Assembly (NCBI GenBank): GCA_949130495.1 | Contig: OX422222.1 | Span: 272,108,109-272,172,108, forward strand | Length of the DNA stretch: 64,000 nt | Source of the DNA: Sambucus nigra | Lineage: Eukaryota > Streptophyta > Magnoliopsida > Dipsacales > Adoxaceae | Direction of reading: 5' to 3' | In this document: piece by piece, positions 11,901 through 23,160 of the stretch | Position numbering within the stretch: position 1 is the first letter of the stretch | Layout: each line of letters begins with the position of its first letter | Notes under the pieces: generated by a model | Told to the model about the DNA's origin: nothing | Databases searched by the model: none | The model's input: only the letters and a program-made list of their open reading frames with translations | Program-made: the position numbers and the translations under genes

Positions 11901-13000
11901 CATAATGGACCATGACACCAAGATCCACTCTACTCACATCGATATGACTCTATGAAGGTGAAAAAATATCTTATATGGGGGACTACAGAGCGCAAGAAAC
12001 TGATAACTGAACCTATCAGGAAATAACTCGTTTTCAAACAATTCAAGAGTTTTGCTTCGAAAGGTATACCTAGAAGTCGCGCATAGTGTAAAAGTATAAT
12101 ATTTTTATTTATAATTATTGTACTGACTTGTTGGGAGTCCCAAAATAGTCCAAAAATATCCTGTATGGAGGACTGCGGGTGGCAAAAAATAGATAGTTTA
12201 AACTATGGGGTAATAGGTCGGCTTCACATCTGTAACTTGTATAAGAAACTAGATTAACATTTGTTCCATTGGAGATTTAAGGGTAGTCCCAATCAGAACC
12301 ACCCATTCTAGGCCTGGCTCATCAATGTTGATGTTGGTGAGGTCCTCAACAAGTTGTCTCTTTTTTCATATTCTCCATCTCGTCAATCTAATGTGTACAC
12401 AGTTATCAACTCAATATTCAAACTTTCTTTCGTTCTCCCATTCATTCTCACATTGAAAATATAATGCATTCCTTTTTATATAAATTTAGCTTATTAGCAT
12501 GTCAAAAAATATGAGTCATGCATAGTAAAACACATAGCTTGATATTCATATATACATGATTGATAGATGAGTGACCTGATTATCATTTAAATTGGCATAC
12601 ACAACTTTTGGCATCTAGCGAATTCAGCACATCTACAAATCATCACATACAATTTTGAAGATTATATCCTTTTACACTTGTTTAGAACATCTATGTCTTT
12701 ACACACACATGCACGTTTTTTGTTAAAAAAAATGGTTTTTGGACTTAATAGTGAAAATGCAAAATTCATATTGAGTGTAAGCTTAAAAATGAGGGTGATG
12801 CAATTTGTTTTTCAAACTCTGACTTGTTAAGAATTGGTTACTATGAAAATTCGTGCATAATGTACATTCCACGACCAGTCACACAGTTGTAAAACGATTT
12901 GGGCTATTGTAATATTGGTCCTAACCGTGTGCATATAACAAATTTTCCCGTGTGCACAATGCAATTAGAATTTTTTAAAATATCAATAAATATCATACAT
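11901..13000. other. Unassigned AT-rich sequence with a diverged direct repeat
   Basis: No coding signal recognised. Two diverged copies of about 57 bp lie at 11964-12020 and 12149-12205 (shared core AAAAATATC then a TATGG-GGACT block), roughly 70 percent alike by eye. They may belong to the 5' part of the decayed Tat element. Confidence 0.4.
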
Positions 13001-13185
13001 TTGCCTCCATTTTGATAAGACACTCGTATCACTCAAAATACTTAATATACTTAGTGAGGAAATTTTAGTTTAAGATCTTATACTTTTGTTTCCCTTGTAG
13101 TTCAACTAATCTCAATGAAATTGAGTGTAATGCTAGATTTATACTCGATCCTAACTTGAGATGACTTTCACCTTATTGAATTGCT

Positions 13186-13867
13186 TTGAAAACCACAAGA
13201 GTCTATATTCAAACAAATTTCTGCATCAACATTTCTAGAAAGCGGATGATCGAAGAACTTGGTCACGATGCGATGACTAAAGGAGAACGCGATTTCCTAA
13301 TTTTTTTTATGAAGTTTCGGGAAGAACTCTTATTTTCTTGGAGAGTTAAGAGGTTTATATGTAACTACCTATTTAATAACACGTGAGAGGTATTTTCTTG
13401 CTTCTGGTAAAAATACTTTTGAAGTTAAATGGTCATAGTCATGCATCCGAGCTTTTTCCCCATGGAGGTGTTTTTCCTCAGTGATTTGGTGTTTAGTTCT
13501 TGATTGTATTTTGATATGTTAGATAATATATCTCACACACTTCATACACTTAAACTAGGCTTGATCCAATTAAATTTAGGGAAATTGGACTTTAAGGGTT
13601 AAAATCTAATTAATCTCATTAGTTAACTTATATCAACTCTTGTTTGTGTTGATAGGAATACAAAAATGATAATTAACTTGCTTATATAGTTAAATTCATC
13701 AAATACATGTTCAATTAAAGACCTAATTGAATTTAGTTGTCTAATTAAGTGGTTTTTGCAAATCTAGGGTGCTAAATTTGTGAATCCGGCTAAATTTGGT
13801 TGAGATTATTGATGAATACTATTCACCCCCTCTAGAATTATTCTTATATTTCATACCCATATCCAAG
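13186..13867 (+). repeat. Probable decayed copia 5' LTR section
   Basis: AT-rich sequence ending in a leader-like motif (TTCACCCCCTCTAGAATTATTC, 13823 onward) that commonly precedes the primer site of plant copia elements. The 5' border cannot be set. The 66-codon frame at 13186-13386 shows no known motif. Confidence 0.35.
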
Positions 13868-15321
13868 TGGTATAAGAGCACTTTTTCAGATGCTTTAAGG
13901 GGCATAGTTGAAGTTTGGCATTCTTGTAGATGTCTTATCATGTCTTGCATTGTATTAGGAAATTTAAAAGCCACAAGGTTAAATTATAATGTGATTTTCC
14001 CATTAAATATATTCGAACAAAGGGGTGAATCTATGTTTGTTAGTCCAAAATACATTTTTCCTGAGCAGTATGCGCAAAGCAACGACATGAATGACTCGGT
14101 CAAGTTGATGAAGCTTTTCACTGAGCTCAAGAATAAGACTCAAAAGAGTGTTTTGGTCAAGAAATTCTAGAAAATCCTAAATATGGGGCACAATGTGTAT
14201 ATTTTAAAAAGAGGGATGATACTTCGATTACTTTAAAAGTTAAGGGGATAAATTACCATGGACTTTGTCATCCCTAAGAAAAGGTAAATTGCTTAATGTG
14301 GAAAGACTATAAGACCATTTCCAAGCGTTTGGGCAAAATGGGTTCAAACTCAATTATACAAGGAAAACTAAATCTAGACTACTAGCCAAAATAGGTAAAA
14401 ACATATTTTCGAACTCAAATCTGGAGTGACTCAAAATTTTGGGTTTGATGAACTAAAGCACAAGTCGTACCTAAGCAAAAACTCCCTTATCGCCCAAATG
14501 TTTTCCTTCTACATTTTTATTACTCTGGGAAGCAAGTGATTTCCCACCCCAACTTTTTCCTCATATATTTTATTGGTTAAATGACCCAAGCCTAGTTGCA
14601 TACAGGAACAACATAGCCAACCGCTTGGACCACTAATGGCCAAAAGCTTGAAAATGGCATAAGCTTTATTCCAGGACAGAGCTTAAACTCACAACACGTG
14701 TTGATGTAAATATTATAAACCAATCACTAGCCAGGAAATATAATTTTAACCAATGAACTAGTTGATGGAAACTAAAAGGAGATAGATTAGAATTATTTTA
14801 AAATAAAATGTTCAAAGTGGCATGTAATGTTAAAGAGGAGACTAATATATTGTGAACTTAAGTAGACTATGTGCATTCGAGAAAACGTGAATGATGTTTT
14901 AGAGACTCAAAAGGCAAGGACAACAAATTATATAAACATGGTGTTGAAACAAGAAATCCAGAACATAGTAAAGAAAATGACGTGATTTAAAATGTAATTA
15001 ATGACAAATGAAGAAAGTAAATAGAAATAGAAATATGTTGAATATTAAGTTAGAAAAAATCGTAAGATGCAATGCGTTTAAAGCTCATGATGATCTCTAT
15101 GGAGAACAAAGAAGAAATGAAGGGGAAAGAATTGCCAAATTTAGGATCGAAAATAAAATAACTTAATGTTATATTAAGAAAAGAAGAAAAATTATTTCAA
15201 AATGTTATTAAAAGAAACTAATTTGATTTGGACACATTAAACGTTAACTGGTAAGTGTCACTGTTATCGTTAATGTTGTCAAATCTGATAATAACAATAG
15301 ACCTAACAATTTGGGGGAGAT
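13868..15321 (+). mobile_element. Decayed Ty1/copia internal region
   Basis: It starts with TGGTATAAGAGC at 13868-13879 (one mismatch to the Met-tRNA primer site) and ends with a polypurine tract TTGGGGGAGA at 15311-15320 followed by TGTTAG, a typical copia LTR start. The internal 1.45 kb is too short for gag-pol and shows no intact domain; a Lys-rich frame to 14170 could be eroded gag. Little else can be said. Confidence 0.45.
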
Positions 15322-15400
15322 TGTTAGCGCTTGATATTTTTTGCTTAGCTGAGGATAGCACAAAAACATTGTCTTTATGTTTGAAGCAGATAAACTGTCA
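15322..15400 (+). repeat. Start of putative copia 3' LTR
   Basis: Begins TGTTAGCGC right after the polypurine tract. The far border is lost; the 26-bp inverted-repeat arm at 15369-15394 lies within it. Confidence 0.35.
15369..15394 (+). repeat. 26-bp perfect inverted repeat, left arm
   Basis: TTGTCTTTATGTTTGAAGCA plus GATAAA is repeated exactly in reverse complement at 15966-15991, with 571 bp between. Flanks outside the 26 bp do not match, apart from a short internal TAGCACAAAAA repeat near the left arm. Confidence 0.85.
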
Positions 15401-16700
15401 TAAATAGCACAAAAATGGAGAAATACAATCCATTAGATTACCCGCAGTAATTGAGTTGAGTATGTACCCTTCAAAGATGATCCATCCAAGGTTCTGTAAG
15501 ATCTCATTACATGAAAACTCCCTACTATATTAATAGTTACAGAAAAAATATCTGAGATATTTATTATGCAAAAATCTTTCAATAACTCCTTTGATATACG
15601 TGTATATTGTATAATTATGCTTTCTGAATTTTCCTCTCAAAAGTTTTGGTCAAGCTTCATTGACCAGTGCCACGAGCTTGTTCATGAAACAGTCAATGGC
15701 AAGGAGACAGTTGAAAAACAAAACCAGAATCAGAAAAAGAATGAAAGCATCAATAGATAATACCATTTATATCTCATAAAAAACACACAACAACGCCTTG
15801 CAGTTGCAGGCATAGATAAATATGTCCAAACACGTGAATGCTAGACGAATGACTTCAAATTTTAGTAAAGCAAACATAAGAATTTAAGAAGCATAAGATA
15901 ATAAATCGCCTGAAGCAGCAAAGCCGTGCATTCACTCATGAGTTGCGGCTACATCTCCTTCTCCCTTTATCTGCTTCAAACATAAAGACAAAAGTTGATA
16001 TGCCTCATATTGTCTTCACTTAAACAATTACCATACAGATACAGTGAAACCAAATGATCTCAATCTAAGTAAGCATGCCACAAGGTAAAAGCAGTATTGT
16101 CATACTAAAGAGCATGAAAGGAATAATATGACCTTGCACTAAGCCACTAATAACTAAGAAAGTCAACTCTTCAACTGAGTCTACAAAATCCATAATAGAT
16201 TTTTAGGCTTCAATTTTAAGACATAATTAGATATAAGAATCTGGTTTGGATCCTGATACCTTTCCATATAAGAAGAGTTCAAACTAACGGTGAAATTTAA
16301 TGTTGACAATCACATTTTCCTAATAAAAGTGACAATCAATGACAGTATTTTGATGTCACCAAAATTTATTCTCGCACTTGGGGGACCTTTTTACACCGTT
16401 AACTTGAACCTTTCTTCAAAAGTTACCCACATTTAAATATAAAATAAAAAAGTAGAAAAATAAAAACGTGTACGTGTTTATTTAAGGCCATTAAGAAGAT
16501 TCAATATTGCAGATAATACAAAATTGGTTTAAATGCCTTCACATTATTAGTTTCATTCTAAGGGAGCCACAAACTACAAAGCAGATCAAGTTTAATATTT
16601 ACCATAACCGAAGAAACATTCATGCTTCAATGAGTGAAGCTTAGACATATCCTGAAGTTACTATCAAAATCCATTTCCACATATTTGTAATCATAAGCAG
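15401..16700 (-). other. Possible gene remnant, unassigned
   Basis: No repeat signature. On the minus strand, at about 16190-16120, a short frame reads MDFVDSVEELTFLVISGLVQ. At 15971-15935 an AG-like acceptor (GAAGCAG) is followed by a brief frame ending IKGEGDVAATHE and a stop. Either could be exon debris, but I cannot match them to a family and chance is a real alternative. Confidence 0.2.
15966..15991 (-). repeat. 26-bp perfect inverted repeat, right arm
   Basis: Exact reverse complement of 15369-15394. Confidence 0.85.
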
Positions 16701-18582
16701 CATCCTAGTTAACTATGTTCCTATTTGTCACCATCCTTGGTCTGTCTCAATCAGCATTATTTTCCATTAGTTGTAAATCTTCTAAATGCTTTCATAAGAC
16801 GTTCTCCAATTCGTTTTAATCAACCAGTCTTCCACATTCTATTTTCAGTTATTATTCGTCACAATGGTTTCTCTGTCTAACTGTCTAATTAATTTTCACA
16901 TTACCTAAGTATAGTTTCCCTTATTATCATTAATGGTGCTACTTCAAACTCTCTATGGCCATCTCCTGCAGTTTGGTCATTTTATTTATTCAATTTTTTA
17001 TTTACACGTTAGTAATTGGAAATAGATTGTATGGAAAATTTAAGGTTATAAAAAATTTTCAATCCTACTTTGAAACAATTTTGACTACAGAATGTCAATT
17101 CACAACTAACAAAATTTCGTGGGGCAATTCAAGTATGGAGGCAATGTTAATTTGTTTTCAATTTTTTTTTTGCTACATCCTCTAGTGGCGTTTTTGGAAT
17201 TTTCAAAATAAATTGAGTATTAATATTGTATAATTGAGTTTTTATTTTGGGAATATAATTTCGTATTAATATTATATTGTGTAAGTGAGATTTTTATTTT
17301 TGAGAATTTATATTGCTGTCTTCTTGTAGAGAGAGAGCTAAAGAAAATGGGTGTAAATGAGGTGGATGTGGTTTTAATATCTCACATAGAAACTTTATAA
17401 GAAAGTAAAAGGGTATATAACTAAAAGATAAAAAATAACTATTAGTCTTCTAGTCAAAGAGGTTATGATATGGTGCTTTGCGTTGGTGACTAATCGCGAT
17501 ACGCGGCATGCGAAAGGGTGCATCGTCGCTCGGAGCTTAAAGTTTTGTCAAAGTCAACCAGATCGACGGTTGTGGTTAATCGATCTGAACGGACATGATT
17601 TAACGACTGCTGAGTCGCACACTTGAAAGGAGAAGACTCTTCATGAACAGCCACAAAAATGGCTATAAAAAAGGAGTTCTAGGCCACTGTTTTGGACATC
17701 GAAAATGGCCATCTTCTCCTCTCTCCGTCCTCTTACTTTTTGATAGTCAAGTTAATATTTCAGAGTGTTCTTGGTTTGATCAAATCGTACATAGTTTGCA
17801 TCAAACAAGTAGCATCTCTGCATTATATCCTAAAGGTAAATTTCATCTCCACTATGTACTCGCAGCTTTCATTCGTATGGGGAGAAATATTGCCTAAATG
17901 ACAGCGTTCCTACAACGTGCCTTGTGGTAACTTGGATTCATAATTTGTTTTATAATTATTCCTTCATAAATTATAATAGGCGCGACACCTGTAATGGCAC
18001 GCCAGAATTTATTATGCCAGCCAAAACTGAGGCAAATCTTCCAAAAATTGTACCTATAATATCAAAAGAAATACTCCTTATCTACATACCAGTTTGGAAA
18101 AGTATTACTATCAATTCACAAGACATATATCCTTCGTGCATCATGTTCTAATTCTACTTGCTATGTCATCATCTATTTCCACGTCAAGTAATATATGCAA
18201 TAACATTAGAGTGACTTAAACTAATTTCTCTTATGTTGATTACCTCATAGAAATAATTTGAATATTGAATATTGATGAGCACATAATCAGTGTAATAATA
18301 ATTGAAAATTACTTTAGTTCTACTAAATCCTACTCATTTTGATTACATTGCATTTCCTTATTTTTTTCATTTCTAAGGCCAGGTAATTCCTCCCAAGTGT
18401 CTTGCAAACTACTTCCTATACACCCTGAATCCGTCATCTCTCTCTTGTTATCTTCATAAACAGTGTTGCTAGCAAATAAGGACTTAGTATTGCTTCTCCT
18501 CTAATCCTTCTTTTATTTATAGACTGCAAAATTCCATCATTTATAATATGATTTTTTTTACTTAAATACATTACTTATCTTC
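16701..18582. other. Unassigned intergenic sequence
   Basis: AT-rich, no transposon motif recognised. The frames at 16955-17185, 17643-17897 and 17924-18151 lack recognisable domains. A more GC-rich patch at 17480-17600 precedes the TATA-like motif listed separately. Confidence 0.4.
17664..17671 (+). promoter_or_regulatory. TATA-like box with upstream GC-rich patch
   Basis: TATAAAAA follows a relatively GC-rich stretch (17490-17600) containing GTCAAAGTCAACC, a W-box-like TTGAC pair, and is followed by a CT-rich leader. This could be a promoter or the U3/R part of an unrecognised LTR. No convincing ORF follows. Confidence 0.2.
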
Positions 18583-18746
18583 GATTTTAGACTTTAATAT
18601 AACTTTATAAGTTTATTAGACTTCACTAGATTTTTCGTTACTAAATGTGAAAATTTCGCTACTAAAAGTTATCTTTAGTGACATTTAACGATAAAAAATA
18701 TACTAAAGTCTTATAAATTGATAAAATTTTATTAAAGTCTAAATTC
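18583..18746. mobile_element. Foldback MITE
   Basis: Left arm TAGACTTTAATATAACTTTA and right arm reading, in reverse complement, TAGACTTTAATAAAATTTTA pair imperfectly over about 38 bp; the interior also folds (CGTTACTAAATG against CATTTAACG). About 160 bp, AT-rich, no ORF. Superfamily not determined because the target duplication is unclear. Confidence 0.6.
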
Positions 18747-18916
18747 AAAAATTAGTTTTTTATTAAAGTCAAATTGTACTTGACTGACTAACTTGTAAGA
18801 AGATAGTTCTCGGAATGTCGGTTTGCTTAAGGTTACAAGTGATATATCATTGCCAACAATGAGTATATCTGGGAGCAAGGAGACATACCCCGGGCATCTA
18901 AGAGAAAAAACACAAG

Positions 18917-19210
18917 TGATAATGGAGGAAATATGCCATTTTTAGAGATTATTTGTCATTTTATTTTATTTTGTATTTTTTTTTCCTTTTTTATTTGTAT
19001 TTTTATTTCTTTTACTTTTTTATTTAGAGGTAAAGAGCAGTAATGACATTTTTGTAAGTAGAGCCTTAACTTGGACCCTAAGCTACTCCTCTTTAAATAC
19101 CCACTTGTAAGCCTCATTTGAGGTAGACTTGAATTTTAAAATAGAAAAGAGTGTCCTCTTTAAAGTGGTTTTTGGATAATTTTAGGAGCCTTTTTACGGG
19201 TGATTTACAT
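18917..19210 (+). repeat. 5' LTR of a short gypsy-type LTR element
   Basis: Starts TGATAATGGAGG and matches 20485-20745 over about 230 bp: both contain GCTACTCCT, TAAATACCCACTTGTAAGCC and TCATTTGAGGTAGACTTGAA in the same order. It ends before the primer site at 19215. Confidence 0.7.
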
Positions 19211-19214
19211 CAAA

Positions 19215-19227
19215 TTAGTATCAGAGC
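19215..19227 (+). other. Primer-binding site, Met-tRNA type, one mismatch
   Basis: TTAGTATCAGAGC against the usual TTGGTATCAGAGC, immediately after LTR1. Confidence 0.7.
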
Positions 19228-19292
19228 GCGTGAAGCTCCACATTGGTGTTGGTATATCGGTGTATTTTTCATCAAAATCGTGCGGTACTCTT

Positions 19293-20300
19293 CAATGGCT
19301 CCAAAGAAATCCAAACAACTAAAAGAGGAGATTAAAAAACATCACAACAACAAATTAATGCCTTCTTCCAACTCAAATTTCAAAACCTTAGCCCTAGTCC
19401 TTGTCCCTATCATACCCTCCACATACTCTACCCCACCCCTGTCCCGGCCCCTCTTCCCCACCCCGTTGCCTTAGAAAAACCCATCCCCACCCTCGAAAAC
19501 CTAGATACCCTTCGATCCAACCTCTACCCAGCAGTCGCCCCTCCCCAAAACCCTAAACTTGTTGCCGCAATCAAATCCCCTCGTGCGGCAGCCCCTCTAC
19601 TCATCGCCAGCCCCTACACAACCCAACCCCAACCTGACGAACCTCTAAACCCTCAATCACACCACTCCAGCCCTCAAAGCAACCCTTCTAAACCCACCCT
19701 ACCCCAAAAATTCACCTATCCAATCGTTGCTTCCCTAAAACCCCCTTAACCTAGCCGTTTCACCCCCGACGACCAACCTAGCACTTTTGACCCAGAAAAA
19801 AAACCTCCCCAAGTTAAACCCTAACCCCTCTCTACCCTGAACCCTCCAACCCACTATTTTTTGGCTCAATTCAAGATTGTGGGCGGCTAGTTCAAGATTA
19901 GGTTCTCTACCCAATCATTCTTCCTCCATCACGCATCCAAGCAGATCAAATCAACGATACAAACTCCTTTCCCAAACTGGTTGATGGCAAGAAGGATAGA
20001 AGATAGGATATTGGATTGTGTATTGGAGATATTTTTGTGGAGGAAGTTTGGGTGACTCGCATGCATTTTCACGAGCCAAAAACATTTGAATTGGGAGATT
20101 TCTTCCCAATCTTTGGGAGTAGGGATGATGATTTTGATGAAGTTGGATCGGCAGGTATCACTCTTATGGTTGAGGTAGTGATTGGAGGTGATGTGTTTGG
20201 TGGTGGGTTTGTTGATCCATTTTTTGTGACATTTGATAAGTGCTCGTTGGATATTTTTTGCGGCTTAGTGATAAGGAGGCTCATCACGAAACTCTGAGAC
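19293..20300 (+). pseudogene. Proline-rich internal coding remnant of the short LTR element
   Basis: From ATG at 19293 (MAPKKSKQLKEEIKKHHNN) a basic N-terminus is followed, after a frame change near 19450, by about 110 codons rich in Pro, Ser and Leu (for example APPQNPKLVAAIKSP and PDEPLNPQSHHSSPQS). Later an acidic, Gly/Phe/Val-rich frame spans 20016-20297. No zinc knuckle or capsid motif is seen. It may be an eroded gag or host sequence captured between the LTRs; I cannot decide. Stops occur at about 19750 and in 19860-20010. Confidence 0.4.
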
Positions 20301-20484
20301 CAAGATTTTGTTGGTCGGGCATATTTGGGTTGTATTCCTATTCTTTATGGACTTCTTGCAAGCCGGTACAAGGAGCGTTCCGAGAACGACTCTTCTTTCT
20401 TATGAGGAGCTCTTTGATGGGTGTTTTACTTTCTTACCGTCCATCTCCTACACTCGAGGACGCGCTTTTCGAAGTCGGGGAGAG

Positions 20485-20745
20485 TGACGAAAATAGGCCA
20501 TTATTGGGGATTATTTATCATTTTATTTTCTTTTGTAGTTTCTTTTATTATTTTTATTTGCATTTTTCTTTCTTTTGTGTTTATAGTTAGATGTAAGGAG
20601 TAGTAATGTCATTTTTGTAATTAGGGTCTTAACTTGGAGCCTAAGCTACTCCTTCCTGTTAAATACCCACTTGTAAGCCTCATTTGAGGTAGACTTGAAT
20701 TTTGAAATAGAAAATAGTGTTTATCTCTCTAAAGTGGTGGGTAGT
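20485..20745 (+). repeat. 3' LTR of the short gypsy-type LTR element
   Basis: Begins TGACGAAAATAGGCC after the polypurine tract at 20474-20484 and matches LTR1 as described. The end at about 20745 is where similarity stops. Confidence 0.65.
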
Positions 20746-21079
20746 TTCCGTCAAAATATGCAAGATATAGTAAAAATAGGTGAGATATAGTATTTATAGA
20801 TATAACACGAAATCATACATGGTTTAACAATACCAACTTCATGATTAATGTGGTTGCTCTTTCTCATATATATTGACACTTGTAAATAAAAGAGGGCATG
20901 ATCTCTTTGTCGCATTGTTGATCTTTATGATATGTCCTTGGTTGAGTGGAGATGTTTTCTTTATTTATGAGTGTTGGGAGGGGGTTATAGCTAGTATAAA
21001 TAGGCAATAAACATTAAGGAGGGGCCCAGATATGCATCATATCCTTGACTTGCATAAAAACCTCTAAGTGGATAAGGAA
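20746..21079. other. Unassigned spacer
   Basis: No gene or repeat signature apart from short AT-rich runs. Confidence 0.4.
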
Positions 21080-21080
21080 A

Positions 21081-21202
21081 TATATATATATATATATATA
21101 TATCAGTGTTCTAAAAGGCGCACCTAGGCTTGGGGTTCGGGAGAAACGCCCCTCCTTAAGCGTTAGTCTTGATAAAAAGCCTTAATATATATATATATAT
21201 AT
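21081..21202. mobile_element. Partial MITE copy (5' 80 bp) between TA microsatellites
   Basis: After 22 bp of TA repeat, sequence from ATCAGTGTTCTAAAAGGCGC runs to TTGATAAAAAGCCTTAA at 21185, then another TA run. The next block (21203 on) repeats these about 80 bp with few changes. This is a truncated or duplicated 5' end of the MITE that follows. Confidence 0.7.
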
Positions 21203-21579
21203 ATCAGTGTTCAAAAAGGCGCACCTAGGCATGGGGTTCGGGAGAAACGCCTCTCCTTAAGCCTTAGTCTTGATAAAAAGCCTTAAGGCGCTCTTTTTTT
21301 TAAAACAAAATTTTTTTAGTAAAACGATATCGCATTTTAAAGACTTTTTTTTACAAACCGGACCAATATCTCATCCAAAATAATCAAATAGTATTTTAAT
21401 TTGCAAATATTCAGACATATTTGTAAGGTATGTACAATTTTAGTATCCTTAATAGACTTGTTATGGTTAAAAATATTTAAATATATTCAAAAAGGCCTAA
21501 CCACTTTTTCATGCCTAACGCTCGCCTAGGGTTCTAAGGTTTAAGGCTTGGCCTCCACGCCTCGCGTTTTTTAGAAAAT

Positions 21580-21583
<4 letters not shown>
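21203..21583. mobile_element. MITE copy 2, inserted in TA repeat
   Basis: Ends are ATCAGTGTTCAAAAAGGCGC and, in reverse complement, ATCAATTTTCTAAAAAACGC: terminal inverted repeats of about 20 bp with CpG-rich CCTAGG-bearing subterminal regions. About 380 bp, no ORF, flanked on both sides by (TA)n. Confidence 0.7.

Positions 21584-21637
<54 letters not shown>
21584..21637. repeat. (TA)n microsatellite between two MITE copies
   Basis: About 27 uninterrupted TA units. The frame at 21571-21777 arises from this repeat and is not a gene. Confidence 0.95.
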
Positions 21638-21642
<5 letters not shown>

Positions 21643-22064
21643 TATTCTAAAAAACCCGCCTAGGCTCCGCCTAGGCACACCTTGGCTTGAGGCTTGGGAG
21701 AAACGCCCCGCCTTAAGATTTTGACGCCTTATGCTTGGTAAAACCCTTAAGGCGTACTTCTTCTCTAAAAACAACAATGTTTTAGGGAAACGATATCGCC
21801 TTTTAAAGATTTTTTTGCAAACCGGACCATTATCTCATCCAAAATAATCAAATAGTATTTTTATTTGCAAATATTCAGACATATTTTTATGATATGTACA
21901 ATTTTAGTATTTTAATAACCTTGTTACGGTTAAAAAATATTAAAATATATTAAAAAGATCTAAACGCCTTTTCACGCCTTTTTACGCCAAGGCCCGCCTA
22001 GGCTTCTAAGGCTAAAGGCTTGGCCTCCACGCCTCGATCACGCCCCGCGTTTTTTAGAACCTTG

Positions 22065-22065
<1 letters not shown>
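21638..22065. mobile_element. MITE copy 3, inserted in TA repeat
   Basis: ATCACTATTCTAAAAAACCC to GCGTTTTTTAGAACCTTGAT, homologous through its length to copy 2 (shared GATATCGC, ACCGGACCA, TATCTCATCCAAAATAATCA and the GGCTTGGCCTCCACGCCTCG end). Flanked by (TA)n on both sides. Confidence 0.7.
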
Positions 22066-22140
<75 letters not shown>

Positions 22141-22144
22141 GCGT
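22066..22144. repeat. Compound (TA)n(GT)n microsatellite
   Basis: About 10 TA units followed by about 25 GT units ending GTGCGTG. Confidence 0.95.
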
Positions 22145-22149
22145 GAAAG

Positions 22150-22698
22150 GTTGATGGAAATATAAAGAAGTCACAAAAATAAAGATGAATACAAGAGATT
22201 TAATGTGATTCAATAAAATACAACTTTCACATTTGTGATGCCCATCCGTTAGCAAAACTTGGGAACTTATACGAAACAACCAATGGCCCAATCACTGCTG
22301 CAAAGAACCCTTTAATGGATGCTAACATGTCTTCACCGACTTTTGTTAGCTGCCAACTTATCCACAATCCTCAAATTTATAACCCACAATGATAAAGGGT
22401 ATTTTGGAGCCAAATATCACATGTTGATTCACCCACTCTAAACTTCTTGTTTAGAGGGGGACACTTGGCCCCTGGTTATGGTCCCTCGTTAAACTATGAG
22501 GTTCTCGATTGTGAGGCCCATAGTGGTAGTGTTATGTGGTTCTTAATTTTGAGGCACTCACTTGTATTATGAGTTCCTCGATTATGCCACCTATATAAAG
22601 GGAAGTTTGTGAGTACACATCTCCCACGAAGTGTTTTCTAATTATCCTTAAGACGACTTTTTAAAAAAATACTTCCTAGGTTGTCGGTTCTTTTAAAG
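22150..22698 (+). repeat. Probable copia LTR remnant
   Basis: Sequence upstream of a primer-like site, with a TATA-like CTATATAAAGGG at about 22589. The 5' border is not seen. Confidence 0.35.
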
Positions 22699-23160
22699 TG
22701 CTATCAGAGTGGGCTACTGCTAGTTATTCACCTTTGATGATTGCTTGCGTGTTTAAATTTTCTTGATGGACTTTGATATGCTTACAAGTGTTCATTCTGA
22801 ATATCAAATTTATGAGTTTGATAATGAGTCAATTGAAGAAAGTGCATTTATTCTCCAAAAAGTGTACAAGGAACTTTATGATGAAACATACAAGAGTCAA
22901 TATGAAATTTGCAAAAGGAATGAATGACTTAAAAATAAAATATGCTCTTAAAAGAAGAAAATGAGTTTTTGATAACACAAGTCTGATGAAAACTCAAGTA
23001 TCTCTAGATAGAGAACAATCAAAAGGGCAGGACTTGTTACTCTGAAATGAGGTCGAATCTCAACGTTTTGCAGTTTTTGATAATTTTTTAAACTTCGACA
23101 AAAGTAAAAACTCATGACAATAGTTAAGAACATGAAATTTATTTTCTTACCCTAGATTAG
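22699..23160 (+). pseudogene. Copia primer site and eroded gag N-terminus
   Basis: TGCTATCAGAGTGGG at 22699 is a one-mismatch Met-tRNA primer site in a copia leader context. About 60 nt later short coding pieces appear (QIYEFDNESIEESAF-like, then a Lys/Glu-rich ELYDETYKSQYEICKRN stretch) reminiscent of the charged gag coiled coil of plant copia elements. No zinc knuckle, protease or pol follows; stops are frequent. Confidence 0.35.

Larger units (their letters stand above)
18917..20745 (+). mobile_element. Non-autonomous LTR retrotransposon, about 1.8 kb
   Basis: Two related LTRs flank about 1.27 kb. The order LTR, primer-site match (TTAGTATCAGAGC, one mismatch), ATG frame, long proline-rich sequence, then a chromovirus-style end (ACTCGAGGACGCGCTTTTCG with GTCGGGGAGAG as polypurine tract) and LTR is complete. 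No protease, RT or integrase is present. The final 30-odd bp of LTR1 have no counterpart in LTR2, so the 3' end of LTR2 is truncated or replaced. Confidence 0.65.

Noticed and set aside
20016..20297. Acidic 93-codon frame as an independent host gene
   Set aside because: It lies between the two LTRs of a non-autonomous element, with no promoter or homology recognised; kept only as part of the element interior.
21571..22291. Frames rich in Ile-Tyr and His-Thr repeats
   Set aside because: Translations of (TA)n and (GT)n microsatellites.
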